Source of the DNA: an uncultured Lachnospiraceae bacterium
Lineage (GTDB): Bacteria; Bacillota; Clostridia; Lachnospirales; Lachnospiraceae
Direction: 5' to 3'
Length of the DNA: 48,803 nucleotides
NCBI GenBank assembly: GCA_910588405.1
Contig: CAJUPT010000007.1
Span: forward strand, 28,811 to 77,613
Shown one piece after another: positions 1 to 8,196 of the stretch. Below the pieces are notes generated by a model that saw only the letters and a list, made by a program, of their open reading frames with translations, did no database searches and was not told the origin of the DNA. Position 1 is the first letter of the stretch. Each line of letters opens with the position of its first letter. The position numbers and the translations under genes are program-made.

Positions 1-140
1 GGTCCGCGCATCGGTTCCGCCGGCCTCGACCTGCGCGACGGGTTCATGATTTCTATTTGGCCATCTTTCCAGCCTTCCTCCCGGCCTTCTTCTTTAAACA
101 TCTGCATGGTCTCAGCTTCATTGTATTCTGTGATACACAT
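1..140 (-). CDS. Putative internal translation product of the Rpn gene (C-terminal domain, partial)
   Basis: Inside the Rpn gene, GGAGGTGA followed six bases later by ATG gives an in-frame start at residue 224 (MCITEYNE...). The Shine-Dalgarno is as good as those of the real gene starts in the window. Intragenic small proteins that inhibit the long form are reported for E. coli Rpn proteins; here it is inferred only from the start signal and from the same arrangement in the two other Rpn genes of this window. Confidence 0.45.
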   Translation of the reverse strand, partial: MCITEYNEAETMQMFKEEGREEGWKDGQIEIMNPSRRSRPAEPMRG

Positions 141-809
141 GTTCTTCACCTCCGCCCTGTTCCCTGTCAAATAGGTTTTGATTACATAATTCTCCGGCAT
201 GTCATTGATCGCCTGGTCTACCGCCGCCTCTATTGTCATGGATTTTCTCTTATTCTTCCTGATTTCTTCTACAAACCAGGCGTATTCCGCCAGCGGCCCG
301 CAGGCTTCCATCAGTTTCCGGTTATGCCCATGGTTGACATTCAGCATCCGCACTTTGACTTCGATGTCTGACGCTGCTTTGTCCATCCCCTCCGGAAAGG
401 CGTCACTCAGCCTGAGTACCACCTCATCCTCTTTTTCGTCTGTCCCATTGTAGAACGCGACTAATTTGGGGACCGGGAGCACCACCGTTTTTGTCCCATA
501 TATATTCAGGCGGTGCTGATGGATATGCTTGTCGTAAAGCCTGCCGGCATACATTAATTCCCGTACCGGGAGGTTCGGATTATAGGAACTCTGGTGTTCG
601 TAGACACTCACAAAACTGTGCATCAGGAATGACAGGTCATTTTTCATTCCCATATATACGGCATCGTCCATAGTTGTGAACTCAATCTCGCCGGAGTCCG
701 TGTAACATGTATGGTTTACGGCATTGTAAAGGCTCAGTGTCCATTCCCTGTTTTCCTCCCTGCCGAACAGGAAAGTAAACAGTCTGTCTTTATGGGTGCT
801 ATTTATCAT
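1..809 (-). CDS. Rpn-family PD-(D/E)XK nuclease, 3' end outside the window
   Basis: Reading on the minus strand from an ATG at 809, an open frame runs off the window edge (269 codons present). The protein begins MINSTHKDRLFTFLFG and contains MYAGRLYDKHI and VPKLVAFYNGT, which match the Rpn (recombination-promoting nuclease, PD-(D/E)XK) proteins abundant in Lachnospiraceae. Members cleave DNA in vitro, and some E. coli members act in phage defence. A GGAGGTGA Shine-Dalgarno sits inside the gene just before an in-frame ATG at residue 224 (start 140), so the C-terminal domain may also be made separately. The last ~15 codons before the window edge (positions 1-47) are GC-rich and no longer look like an Rpn tail, so the frame may be broken there. 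An extended -10 (TGTTATACT, near 890-898) lies upstream. Family call is confident; substrate unknown. Confidence 0.85.
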   Translation of the reverse strand, partial: MINSTHKDRLFTFLFGREENREWTLSLYNAVNHTCYTDSGEIEFTTMDDAVYMGMKNDLSFLMHSFVSVYEHQSSYNPNLPVRELMYAGRLYDKHIHQHRLNIYGTKTVVLPVPKLVAFYNGTDEKEDEVVLRLSDAFPEGMDKAASDIEVKVRMLNVNHGHNRKLMEACGPLAEYAWFVEEIRKNKRKSMTIEAAVDQAINDMPENYVIKTYLTGNRAEVKNMCITEYNEAETMQMFKEEGREEGWKDGQIEIMNPSRRSRPAEPMRG

Positions 810-1121
810 TTTCTTTTACCTCGTTCCGGCCTGTCATACGGCCTCTTGCCGATATAGTGCTGGTTAAATCAATCCATCCGGATATATAAAGTATAACACA
901 TCCCGGCCGGTTTTTCCATACCTGATCGGACGCAGCCCATGGCCCATGGCCCTGAAGGCATCAAATACGGGATGCCTCCAGGGTACGGGTTTTCAGGAAT
1001 ACCCGACTTCCGGGAAAACGGCCTTCGGGCACACGGATACATATTTTTACCGTACCCTGCCAGCCAGCGGCGGCTTCCTTAGACGTGCCGCTTTCCCACG
1101 GATGTTAAATTAAACTTTCCC
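810..1121. other. Intergenic: promoter and hairpin, no gene seen
   Basis: This 312-bp gap has no convincing ORF. On the minus strand an extended -10 (TGTTATACT, plus-strand 890-898) lies about 80 bp before the Rpn start and is its likely promoter; the -35 is poor. An inverted repeat at 950-983 (13-14-nt arms CCCTGAAGGCATC and GGATGCCTCCAGGG) could form a strong hairpin but has no T tract, so it is not a clear terminator. A CCCATGG motif is tandemly duplicated just before it (936-950). Confidence 0.5.
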
Positions 1122-1391
1122 TCAGCCCGGAATTTTTCTTGCGAACAAACATCTGGGGTCATACCCATTCTGGGAAGCCGCCATTTCACAAGCATCTTCC
1201 TCACTTCCCGCTTTTACCGCCGCGACAAAAGGCGTCGGTTCCATTGTATGCCATTTACTGTCATCGTCCATGTCATATTCATCATATAACAGACTCGTAT
1301 CCGTTAAAGCGCCGTCCGGCAGTCCCTCCGTATCGAATATCTCCGCGTTGCGGATCCATATGGAATCCACGCACACTACATAATCATCCAT
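1122..1391 (-). CDS. Small acidic protein of unknown function
   Basis: 89 residues starting MDDYVVCVDSIWIRNAEIF. The ATG at 1391 is preceded by GGAGGATAAGCACA, which decides it over upstream Met codons of the same frame. The protein is acidic, with a DEYDMDDDSKW stretch in the middle, and has no signal peptide or membrane segment. I do not recognise the family. It lies between the VWA gene and the Rpn gene on the same strand. A TATAAT-like element near 1480-1490 on the minus strand suggests its own promoter. Confidence 0.6.
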   Translation of the reverse strand: MDDYVVCVDSIWIRNAEIFDTEGLPDGALTDTSLLYDEYDMDDDSKWHTMEPTPFVAAVKAGSEEDACEMAASQNGYDPRCLFARKIPG

Positions 1392-1565
1392 TGTGCTTAT
1401 CCTCCTGCATGTTGTTCTAAAACGGCTGTCAGAATTCATCTTTGCCATTTCTTCCCGTAATCATTTATAAAACGTGCCTTATATTATACCAAAAACAGCT
1501 TTCAAAGCCCGGGCAAACGGATGGCGGCCACGTGACACGTCCCCCATCACGCCAGGTATTCATTT

Positions 1566-3938
1566 TTACACCCGGATATGCCGCTTGACAACGGACGTCA
1601 GTTTCATGGGCATCTGGCTTAAATCCGTGATATCCATAAAGGAATCCCCATAGATCCGTTCAATGTTCTGTTTATCTTCCCCAATGGCCGCGGCCACGAA
1701 CAGGATCTTTTTGCGCTGGTATTCCTGCTTGATCCCCCGCAGGTCCTCCTCCGCTGCCGACCCGCTATAACCACAGTCTGCCGGCTGGCCGTCAGACACC
1801 AGGAGCAGGAGCTTTTCTTCCTCCGGACGTGCGGACAGCCGTTCTGCCACAAACCGCAGCGCGGCCCCGTCACGGTTGTCTTTACGGCTGCGGATATCCA
1901 TCAGGCGGTATCTGTCGTCCTGGTCAAAACTGTCAAACTCCGCGTAAGAATACAGCTCCACCTTATCCGGATACCCGGTTGAATGGCCGTACACCATGAC
2001 CGGGATGCCCAGGCTCCGGCAGAAATCATAAAGTATAACCGCCGTTGCACGCGCATAAGTACAGCGGTCACAGGCGCCCATGGAACCGGATTCGTCCAGA
2101 AGCAGGGCCACCGCCAGTTCCGGGACCTCATTTGGCAGCCGGTTCCTGTAAAACACTTTCCCGTCGTTCCTGCACAGGGCATGGGAATCCAGCCGGCGGC
2201 CCATAAGCAGGCCGGTCTGTTTCCCTCCGCGCCTGCTTTCTTTCAGCTCCTTTACAAGGCTCTTTTGCAGCTGCCTTGAAATGCTGACCAATGGGGCCGC
2301 GATCAAATCATATTGTTCCTTCAGCCCGTCATCCACCGATAAAATTCTGTTGACCCTGATACTGACACCCTCGTGGATGTTCCCAAAAGAGATATTCTGG
2401 GCAGCTTCATTCAGTTCCCGGAGCCTTTCATTCTCCAGCTGCTCACACGCGGCCTTTTCCGCCATTTTGTCCAGGACGCGCTCAATGTCCGCTGCCGCGC
2501 GGTCATACTGCTCACGCTCATAATCATCGTTTCTCTCCAGTTTCCCGCCTGCCGGGTTAGAGGCCGTCTCCGTCTGATGGTAGGGAACCCTCCCCCGCTC
2601 CGATTCGGAGACTTCTGTTTTTCCCGTTCCGGACACGGGGCCACCCGCCGGGGGAATGTCTTTGCCGGAAAACGGCGCCGGTTCTTCCTCTGAAACCTGC
2701 CCGCCGGTTCCCGGCGCTTCCTCCTCATTTTCCGGTTCCGCCAGGGGAGGGCCACTTTCCGCGCCATCCCTGGATTCTTCCATATCTTCCGTGCCGTTTT
2801 CGTTTTCCGTCCCGTCCTTGGGTTCTTCCGTGCCTTCCGTTCCGGGCCCGTTTTCTTCCCCGGACTCTGACACGGCGGCACGCGTTCTCGCCCTCGCCCC
2901 GGCGGTGGCAGACAGGACAGCGCTTCCGGGCGTTTCGGCAACCGGAAGGCTGTCCCCCTCAGCAATGCTGGTGCTTCCGGGAACGGAACTCAGGAGCCTT
3001 GACATGATCTCCCCGCTGTCTGCCGTGCCGCCGGCCGCTGCCGCTGCCTCCTGGCGCCGTCTGCACGCCTCACAGAACCCTTCAATATAGTCCCAGCAGC
3101 GGACCAGCACCATATTCGCCGCGTTCAGCCGCTCCTTTCCCGAGCCGCTAAGCAGCGCGCCGTCGATCTCGGAAATCAGTCCGAATACGGTCTGTATCCG
3201 CTCATCGCTAAGCGGCTCATCCCCGTATTTGATCTCGCCAAATTTAGCGTAAGAAAGCACAATCTGCAGGATACTCTCAAAAATATGCCTGCTTCCGTCC
3301 TCTTCCTCCTCGGCCATCTGCGTTACCGTGGGCATCATCTCATAATGCCTCTCCCGGAATTTCTCCAGCCCGTATCCAAGGGTTCCCGGAAAGTCCATCA
3401 ACATCCGGTTTTCAATATACCCGTCCTCGATCACGTTTGAGATATGGTGCGCAGCCATCTGCGCCATGCCAAGGTTCTGCGGGGCGGCCTTCACGTAATC
3501 CCAAAAAGCCTTCTCCCTGCGTGCGTCCGCCGCGGTTTTCAGTTCCGGCGGACCAGGATACCAGCGGTAACTGGCAAAATAATTCATATGTGTCTGCTCC
3601 GCCAGGAAATCCGTATGGAGCACATGGCCAAGTTCATGGGTAAACATACCGCATATGACCTGGTAACGGTTTTCCCGCCCCCTCACCTTTGTGACAAGGG
3701 GATGGCCCGTGTTGATACGGATCAGCAGGTTATCCGTCGATGCCGCATGCTCATCTTTCGGCCCCCAGTACAGGCTGACATGGACCCGGCGGTTATAGTG
3801 GTACCGCCTTGTCTGCGCCGCCGCCAGGTCCTCAAAGTGCCCTGCCAGGAGCCGGGACGAGAAGAACTGCCGGTCCGTGATTTTGCTCCGCTGCTCGTTC
3901 AGCCGCTGCTTTACTAATTTGTGATTCACCTTTGACAT
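1566..3938 (-). CDS. VWA-domain protein with N-terminal HExxH metallopeptidase-like domain
   Basis: 790 residues. An N-terminal HELGH motif (residues 101-105, within FTHELGHVLHTDF) resembles the zinc site of DUF2201-type putative metallopeptidases. The middle (about 300-480) is low-complexity, rich in Glu, Gly, Pro and Ser, and probably a flexible linker. The C-terminal ~180 residues form a von Willebrand A domain with an intact DxSxS metal site (DESGS, 615-619) and a second conserved strand LLLLVSDGQPAD. Such proteins usually act with a MoxR-type AAA+ ATPase, which is the gene just upstream (69-bp gap), so the two probably form a chaperone or metal-insertion-like complex. This pairing resembles CobS/CobT or NorQ/NorD, but neither identity is claimed. 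Start ATG at 3938. Function in the island unknown. Confidence 0.85.
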   Translation of the reverse strand: MSKVNHKLVKQRLNEQRSKITDRQFFSSRLLAGHFEDLAAAQTRRYHYNRRVHVSLYWGPKDEHAASTDNLLIRINTGHPLVTKVRGRENRYQVICGMFTHELGHVLHTDFLAEQTHMNYFASYRWYPGPPELKTAADARREKAFWDYVKAAPQNLGMAQMAAHHISNVIEDGYIENRMLMDFPGTLGYGLEKFRERHYEMMPTVTQMAEEEEDGSRHIFESILQIVLSYAKFGEIKYGDEPLSDERIQTVFGLISEIDGALLSGSGKERLNAANMVLVRCWDYIEGFCEACRRRQEAAAAAGGTADSGEIMSRLLSSVPGSTSIAEGDSLPVAETPGSAVLSATAGARARTRAAVSESGEENGPGTEGTEEPKDGTENENGTEDMEESRDGAESGPPLAEPENEEEAPGTGGQVSEEEPAPFSGKDIPPAGGPVSGTGKTEVSESERGRVPYHQTETASNPAGGKLERNDDYEREQYDRAAADIERVLDKMAEKAACEQLENERLRELNEAAQNISFGNIHEGVSIRVNRILSVDDGLKEQYDLIAAPLVSISRQLQKSLVKELKESRRGGKQTGLLMGRRLDSHALCRNDGKVFYRNRLPNEVPELAVALLLDESGSMGACDRCTYARATAVILYDFCRSLGIPVMVYGHSTGYPDKVELYSYAEFDSFDQDDRYRLMDIRSRKDNRDGAALRFVAERLSARPEEEKLLLLVSDGQPADCGYSGSAAEEDLRGIKQEYQRKKILFVAAAIGEDKQNIERIYGDSFMDITDLSQMPMKLTSVVKRHIRV

Positions 3939-4007
3939 GATGTGTCAGGCAACCCCCTTCCTGTTTTCATATATGATAACGTCCGCATTTAACAGACATA
4001 TCCGTTT

Positions 4008-5882
4008 TTATGCGGTCTTTTTCTTCCGCCCCGGCCTGAAAATCGGCTCAAGGACAGTGCTGACCAACGCTTCCCTGTCCTCCTCGTCTGCCGTCGCTTT
4101 ACTGATGACCGTATACAGCGCCGACTGATAGACATCCCCGGTAATCTCACTGCTGACAATCCAGTCGATCAAACCGCGCATCCCACAGGAGCCGTCCGTG
4201 ATGCTGTTTTTCCTGCAGTATTCGGACAGGTCATTTACCACCTGCACCATCCGGGACACCTGGACTTCATCTGCCGCCCCGGTGACAGACATGGCACGCT
4301 GCGCCATCACTTCGGGAGACGGCAGCTCTATATCCCGTACAAGGCTCATACGGTCAACCACCGACTGGTTTAACCCCCTGCAGCCTTCATAATCGATATT
4401 TGTCGTAACCACTACCACCGCGTCCGGATGGCGCGTAATCACTTCCCCGGTAGGCAGCGTGACGGACCCTTCCTGCTCCAGGAGGGAGTTAAGGCCCACC
4501 AGGACGCCCGGCTGGACAATCGTGGACGGCTCCTGCAGCTCGATCAGGTACCCGTTCTTTAATGCCTTGATGAAGTCCGTTTCTATATAGGTAAAAGCCT
4601 GCCCGTTGTTCCCGGCGTTTTCCTCCCGTTTGGACAAAGCCCGCACCTTTTCCGTCACGCGGTCCAGCACAATGCCCATGCAGTCCTGGGCCGTCGCGGA
4701 TTCCTTCTCCATGCCGGTCAGCGCCCGGTACACTCCCGCAGGGTCATAGTCCATGTCATCCAGGTCCGGCAGTTTCATCAGTTTCGCTATATTGGCGTAA
4801 TTGATGCCGCCCATGCTTTTTAAGATTTCCCGTTCCCGGTCAAGTTCCGCGTCGCCGGTGGACCCGGACTCCGAATCCGGGAAAAGCTGCCCCACGAAAT
4901 CAAAAATCTCTGTCCCGGCCGAACAGGTATATTTCATATACGGCAGGTTCAGGCCGGCCGCGATCGCTTTCGCGCCCATGGTCTTGCCGGTGCCTGCCGG
5001 GCCGCGCAGCAGGAAGTTGCGCATCTGCGTGGGCTTTCCTGTAGTAGCCTGGGCATGTCTGCAGATATCCACGGCCTCCTGGGGGATGATATACCATCCC
5101 GGCAGTTTTGGTACCAGCGCCTTTTCCGTTTCGCTCAGCGCCCTCGGGCGCATCTGGTACTTCCCCGCAAAATCCTCATGCTCCACAAGGACCCCCGCTG
5201 CTTTTACCGTGGCACGCGCGGTCTTCGCAAAAATGGTAAACTCGCCCGCCAGCACTTCGGACGGCGTTAACGCCCCTGAGTCAAGCTGGACCTGGGACAC
5301 CCGCATCAGGTTCCCCGCCCTGTCAACGTTTAAAGTGACCGCCGCCGGGCAGGTGTCATCCTTGATGCGCCGGTAAACATTGTCACAGAGAAGCGCCATG
5401 CATTTGGATGCTTTCTCCACATCAGGGTATCCGCTGGCAAAACAGGCACAGCACTCATTGAAAGCGTCTTTAAATTCATCATCTTTCATAAGCACGGGGA
5501 ACAGCGCCATCATGACCGCGGCCCCATCCCTTCCCGCGTTATTCAGCACGTAGGTTTCAAAGACTTCCGTATTCCTGTCGTACACGCTTGCCATCAGGGC
5601 GCCGGTTTTACTGTCAAATACCACCAGATGGTAACTGTCCGGCCCCATGGACGATTTATACTCGGCCACGGTCCTGTGGTCGATCACGCCGACAGCCCCT
5701 TCTCCGCTGCCATCCATGCAGCGGCAGACTGCGTGTACCGCCTTAATAACGGTTGCGCACAGCGTCGCCGTGGTGCCGTCCCCGTATACGGACGATACGC
5801 CGACCTTTTTATTCGCCAGTGTGTCAAACGGTTCCGGCAGGGGGCGGCTGAAATTAAAAATGTTGTTTAAGTACGCACTCAT
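4008..5882 (-). CDS. MoxR-type AAA+ ATPase
   Basis: 624 residues; start at ATG 5882 with GGAAAGGAGAAGATTAAC before it. The first ~240 residues are an uncharacterised N-terminal domain. The AAA+ module follows, with Walker A GPAGTGKT at 294-301 and a sensor-1 strand VVVVTTN. The Walker B position reads LIELQEPS, lacking the usual aspartate before the glutamate, so catalysis may differ from classical MoxR proteins. NQSVVDRMSLVRDIELPSP is the arginine-finger region. It sits between the ykgJ-like gene and the VWA partner in what looks like one transcription unit. By family knowledge it should remodel a client together with the VWA protein; the client is not known. Confidence 0.88.
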   Translation of the reverse strand: MSAYLNNIFNFSRPLPEPFDTLANKKVGVSSVYGDGTTATLCATVIKAVHAVCRCMDGSGEGAVGVIDHRTVAEYKSSMGPDSYHLVVFDSKTGALMASVYDRNTEVFETYVLNNAGRDGAAVMMALFPVLMKDDEFKDAFNECCACFASGYPDVEKASKCMALLCDNVYRRIKDDTCPAAVTLNVDRAGNLMRVSQVQLDSGALTPSEVLAGEFTIFAKTARATVKAAGVLVEHEDFAGKYQMRPRALSETEKALVPKLPGWYIIPQEAVDICRHAQATTGKPTQMRNFLLRGPAGTGKTMGAKAIAAGLNLPYMKYTCSAGTEIFDFVGQLFPDSESGSTGDAELDREREILKSMGGINYANIAKLMKLPDLDDMDYDPAGVYRALTGMEKESATAQDCMGIVLDRVTEKVRALSKREENAGNNGQAFTYIETDFIKALKNGYLIELQEPSTIVQPGVLVGLNSLLEQEGSVTLPTGEVITRHPDAVVVVTTNIDYEGCRGLNQSVVDRMSLVRDIELPSPEVMAQRAMSVTGAADEVQVSRMVQVVNDLSEYCRKNSITDGSCGMRGLIDWIVSSEITGDVYQSALYTVISKATADEEDREALVSTVLEPIFRPGRKKKTA

Positions 5883-5933
5883 GTTAATCTTCTCCTTTCC
5901 CGCGGGGCTGCCCGCTGTCCATTATTTTTCCGG

Positions 5934-6626
5934 TCAGATGCCCGGCCTCCCTGGTTCCCGCGCCATTGCCTGCAGCGCCACCAGCAGTTTTCTGTTATTT
6001 TTCTTAAACTGGGAGAGAAACGGCTTGTCCAAGTCATAATCCAGATATTTGAAGCGTAGAAATGTGTAAAAAGCTTTGTCCTTTTCTGCCTGTGGGACTT
6101 TGTTAAGCAGCGACGAGATTTCGACGGCTGATCCAAAATCCATGGCCAGAAAATCATATTCCTCTTTTTTGCAGTATTGTTTCATCCATCTCCTTACCGG
6201 TATCCCTGGCCCCTTGAAATGGCAGGGCTGCTCCACGCTTAAATGGACCAGGTGGCCTCCATGCCCGTCCGGCATGGCAGCAACGGGATATGTCCGGCAC
6301 GCCCTGGGCTTCGCCGGATGGACCATGCATTTATTGTCTTTCAGGAAAACACAGGCATCGTCCCGGCCGGTTGTTTTTAACACATACATCGCATAACCGG
6401 ACGGGTTTATAACCATCACTTCCGCGTACTTCGCCAGGACATCTGCCGTGCTTCTGATCCGTCCGTCCCCGTCCCTTAAAAACCGGGCGAGCCTGAACAT
6501 GTCCGGGCTTTCCAGCGGGATGCTTTCTTTTACATGCCGGCAGCACTGGCCGCATGCCGAGCATTGGAATGGGAAGCTTCCCGTTAAAGGCATTGGCACC
6601 ATTTTGGGTATAAAATCTTCCATCAT
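5934..6626 (-). CDS. YkgJ-family cysteine-cluster protein
   Basis: 230 residues. Start at ATG 6626, immediately after GGAAAGGAAATT; the frame is open further upstream but without a ribosome binding site. Near the N-terminus FQCSACGQCCRHV gives the CxxCxxCC cluster of the YkgJ (zinc/iron-chelating) family, and ACVFLKDNKCMVHPAKPRAC supplies the remaining cysteines. Family members are thought to bind a metal or Fe-S centre; biochemical roles are mostly unknown. It is the first gene of the block that continues with the AAA+ ATPase and the VWA protein, which suggests a metal-dependent step in that system. Its promoter is probably the one at 6989-7017, with a conserved RNA and terminators in between. 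Confidence 0.85.
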   Translation of the reverse strand: MMEDFIPKMVPMPLTGSFPFQCSACGQCCRHVKESIPLESPDMFRLARFLRDGDGRIRSTADVLAKYAEVMVINPSGYAMYVLKTTGRDDACVFLKDNKCMVHPAKPRACRTYPVAAMPDGHGGHLVHLSVEQPCHFKGPGIPVRRWMKQYCKKEEYDFLAMDFGSAVEISSLLNKVPQAEKDKAFYTFLRFKYLDYDLDKPFLSQFKKNNRKLLVALQAMAREPGRPGI

Positions 6627-6736
6627 AATTTCCTTTCCGCCGTCCCAAACGGCTTTTTTTGATTTATCACACACGGGTATGCCATAAGGCCCCCGGTAAA
6701 AAAGTTATGGGGAGCCTTACGGGCTCCGATCTATGT

Positions 6737-6767
6737 AAAAAACGCCCGGAGGACATGCCCCTGGGCG
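6737..6767 (-). terminator. Second intrinsic terminator in the ykgJ leader
   Basis: On the minus strand CGCCCAGGGG and CCTCCGGGCG form a GC-rich stem around CATGT, followed by six T. It lies between the conserved leader RNA (6899-6982) and the ykgJ-like gene, so transcription from 6989-7017 must pass two terminators to reach the operon. Confidence 0.7.
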
Positions 6768-6847
6768 CTTATGAATCCACGGATTCCGGATATGTGTTTA
6801 CGCTATACAATCCGGCAGGATACGCTGCAAAAGCGCCCTTCCGAATT

Positions 6848-6900
6848 TTACGCAATCCGACAAAACGCGTCACTGGCGCGTTTTGCTGGATACTTCGTAA
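6848..6900. repeat. Long inverted repeat in the ykgJ leader
   Basis: Arms CAAAACGCG and CGCGTTTTG are perfect, and the outer TTACG..AATCC and GGAT..CGTAA continue the pairing across the whole 53 bp. It starts right at the T tract of the first leader terminator and could form an extended hairpin in RNA from either strand. Confidence 0.7.
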
Positions 6901-6982
6901 AAAAAAGTGCCTGAAAAATAACTTCTCAGACACTGTGTAACCGGAAAACTATAATCGCTGTAACGCGACTAATGAAACTGAT
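6899..6982 (-). ncRNA. Conserved leader/small RNA, copy 1
   Basis: Predicted transcript from the promoter at 6989-7017, ending in an intrinsic terminator (AGTGTCTGA / TCAGGCACT stem, then eight T). It resembles copies at 14997-15086 and 23290-23375. All have a 5' hairpin closed by CTG/CAG, a small hairpin with a GUUA/GUAA-type loop (here TCGC-GTTACA-GCGA), a linker like TCACAGTTATC, a GTTACA/GTTTGCA-like stretch, and a terminator stem AGTGTCTG/CAGGCACT with the same U-G pair. The small-hairpin stem sequence differs between copies while pairing is kept. It could be a free sRNA or an attenuator leader of the ykgJ operon. Confidence 0.7.
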
Positions 6983-6988
6983 ATACAG

Positions 6989-7017
6989 AGTATAGCAGGT
7001 TTTTCACTGGTTGGCAA
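6989..7017 (-). promoter_or_regulatory. Sigma-A promoter of leader RNA copy 1
   Basis: TTGCCA, 17-nt spacer, TATACT, with an upstream TGC giving an extended -10. The same hexamer and spacing recur at 15093-15121 and 23382-23410. Confidence 0.8.
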
Positions 7018-7069
7018 GATATTTATCCCTTTTTTCAATTTCCCTTGCTAATGATCACATAACAACACT

Positions 7070-7255
7070 TTAATCCCTGGGATGAAGAAGCTCATCCTCA
7101 GTGAATCCGGTGATTTCCATAATATCAATGATATCAAAACCACGGGCCAGCATTTTCATAGCCATTTCTGTCTTTTCTTTTATGGAAGTTTCACGTGCTA
7201 TTTGAATTCCATATTCAATTTTTTCTTTTTCATACAACTGGTCTAACTGCGTCAT
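7070..7255 (-). CDS. Free-standing copy of the Rpn C-terminal domain
   Basis: 61 residues starting MTQLDQLYEKEKIEYG. It closely matches the last ~60 residues of the overlapping upstream Rpn protein (MTKIGQLYEKEKIEYAN, then DIIDIMEVTGLTEAELL versus DIIDIMEITGFTEDELL). The ATG at 7255 has a perfect AGGAGGAGGATCAAA in front, nearly identical to the internal ribosome binding site of the long gene, so domain and translation signal were duplicated together. The start lies inside the 3' end of the Rpn gene in another frame, which implies coupling. By analogy with intragenic Rpn antitoxins it may be an extra inhibitor of the nuclease. That function is inferred. Confidence 0.75.
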   Translation of the reverse strand: MTQLDQLYEKEKIEYGIQIARETSIKEKTEMAMKMLARGFDIIDIMEITGFTEDELLHPRD

Positions 7256-7424
7256 TTTGATCCTCCTCCTGAAGGCGGAGCAATTCTGCCTCAGTCAAAC
7301 CGGTAACTTCCATAATATCAATGATATCAATATTACGCTTTAACATTTTCAAAGCCATTTCCCTTGTTTTCTGGTTTGCGTATTCAATTTTTTCTTTTTC
7401 GTACAACTGGCCTATCTTTGTCAT
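7230..7424 (-). CDS. Predicted intragenic small protein (Rpn C-terminal domain, 64 aa)
   Basis: Within the Rpn gene AGGAGGAGGATCAAT leads into an in-frame ATG at residue 238 (MTKIGQLYEKEK). This is a better ribosome binding site than that of the full-length protein. The product would be the C-terminal domain alone. Support comes from the free-standing duplicate at 7070-7255, which begins at the same residue with the same translation signal. For E. coli Rpn proteins the intragenic short form is reported to neutralise the toxic long form; the same role here is an inference. Confidence 0.65.
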   Translation of the reverse strand: MTKIGQLYEKEKIEYANQKTREMALKMLKRNIDIIDIMEVTGLTEAELLRLQEEDQNDAVRPVV

Positions 7425-8135
7425 ATTGATCCTCCTCCTGATCTGTTCTGAATACTCCCTGTCAATAAATTTATCACTTGCAACAATCACGCCGGACAGG
7501 GCAAAAATACGCTGCCCCTCATCCGCGATCTGTTCCGCCAGAACCACAACCCGTTCCAGCATGGCCTGCTTCCCTTCGGATCCGGAAACCGTTAAGGGCA
7601 GGATGACAAGCTTCATCAGGTCGTCATCCTCAAGCGGGATACCGGAATCAATTTTCCGCCGGATAGCCTCAAATGCCGCCTCGCCGTCTATATGGGACAG
7701 GAATGCCTGCTCCGTGCGCAGCGTAACGCAGCTGGTTTCAAACGTCGCTTCCGCTCTTTTTACATCGCCGGTATAAATGACTATCAGCCGCAGATTAAAA
7801 TTCCCATCTTCTTTATAGTATTTTTCCAAAACTCTGGCGATATAATTCAGGTATTTGACCTTATTTGATCTTTTGTATTCCGCTTCGTAATCGACAATGG
7901 CATAAGTCCCATCCTCCAACAGGAACAGGTTGTCAACGCCCTTCTCATTCGCTGAAATTTTCGGCAGGTTTGTCGGGAGCAGTTCCCTGATCGGCGGCAG
8001 GTCAAGCCCGTATGCCGAAAAACTCTTTTCTTTATAGGTCTGGCTGAGAATCTTAAACAGGATATCTTTATTCTGATACGTAATCCCTTCTGACATCATA
8101 TCCTCCATGCAAATTCTTTCTTTTTTTCTTGTCAT
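7230..8135 (-). CDS. Rpn-family PD-(D/E)XK nuclease, full length
   Basis: 301 residues; start ATG 8135 after AGAGGG. The nuclease core is visible as YAIVDYEAEYKR followed by YLNYIARVLEKYY and LRLIVIYTGDV, the D/ExE arrangement of PD-(D/E)XK proteins. The C-terminal ~64 residues have a coiled, charged helix (GQLYEKEKIEYANQKTREMA) and a short helical hairpin (IIDIMEVTGLTEAELLRL) typical of Rpn tails. A strong promoter lies at 8156-8184, so it is its own transcription unit separate from parMR. It contains an internal start (see 7230-7424), and its tail is duplicated downstream as 7070-7255. Likely a DNA nuclease used in defence or recombination; target unknown. Confidence 0.85.
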   Translation of the reverse strand: MTRKKERICMEDMMSEGITYQNKDILFKILSQTYKEKSFSAYGLDLPPIRELLPTNLPKISANEKGVDNLFLLEDGTYAIVDYEAEYKRSNKVKYLNYIARVLEKYYKEDGNFNLRLIVIYTGDVKRAEATFETSCVTLRTEQAFLSHIDGEAAFEAIRRKIDSGIPLEDDDLMKLVILPLTVSGSEGKQAMLERVVVLAEQIADEGQRIFALSGVIVASDKFIDREYSEQIRRRINMTKIGQLYEKEKIEYANQKTREMALKMLKRNIDIIDIMEVTGLTEAELLRLQEEDQNDAVRPVV

Positions 8136-8155
8136 ATAAGCCGTCCCTCTTTGTA

Positions 8156-8184
8156 ATTATAGCATGTTATTCCCATTTTGTCAG
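8156..8184 (-). promoter_or_regulatory. Promoter of the Rpn gene at 7230-8135
   Basis: CTGACA, 17-nt spacer, TATAAT (minus strand), about 20 bp before the start codon. Confidence 0.8.
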
Positions 8185-8196
8185 TTGCTATATCAA

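Noticed and set aside
2411..3090. Long frames on both strands over the low-complexity part of the VWA gene
   Set aside because: Explained by GC-rich third positions and repetitive Glu/Gly/Pro coding; no start signals.
6659..6940. Plus-strand 93-codon frame
   Set aside because: It runs antisense through two terminators and a leader RNA on the other strand and lacks a ribosome binding site.
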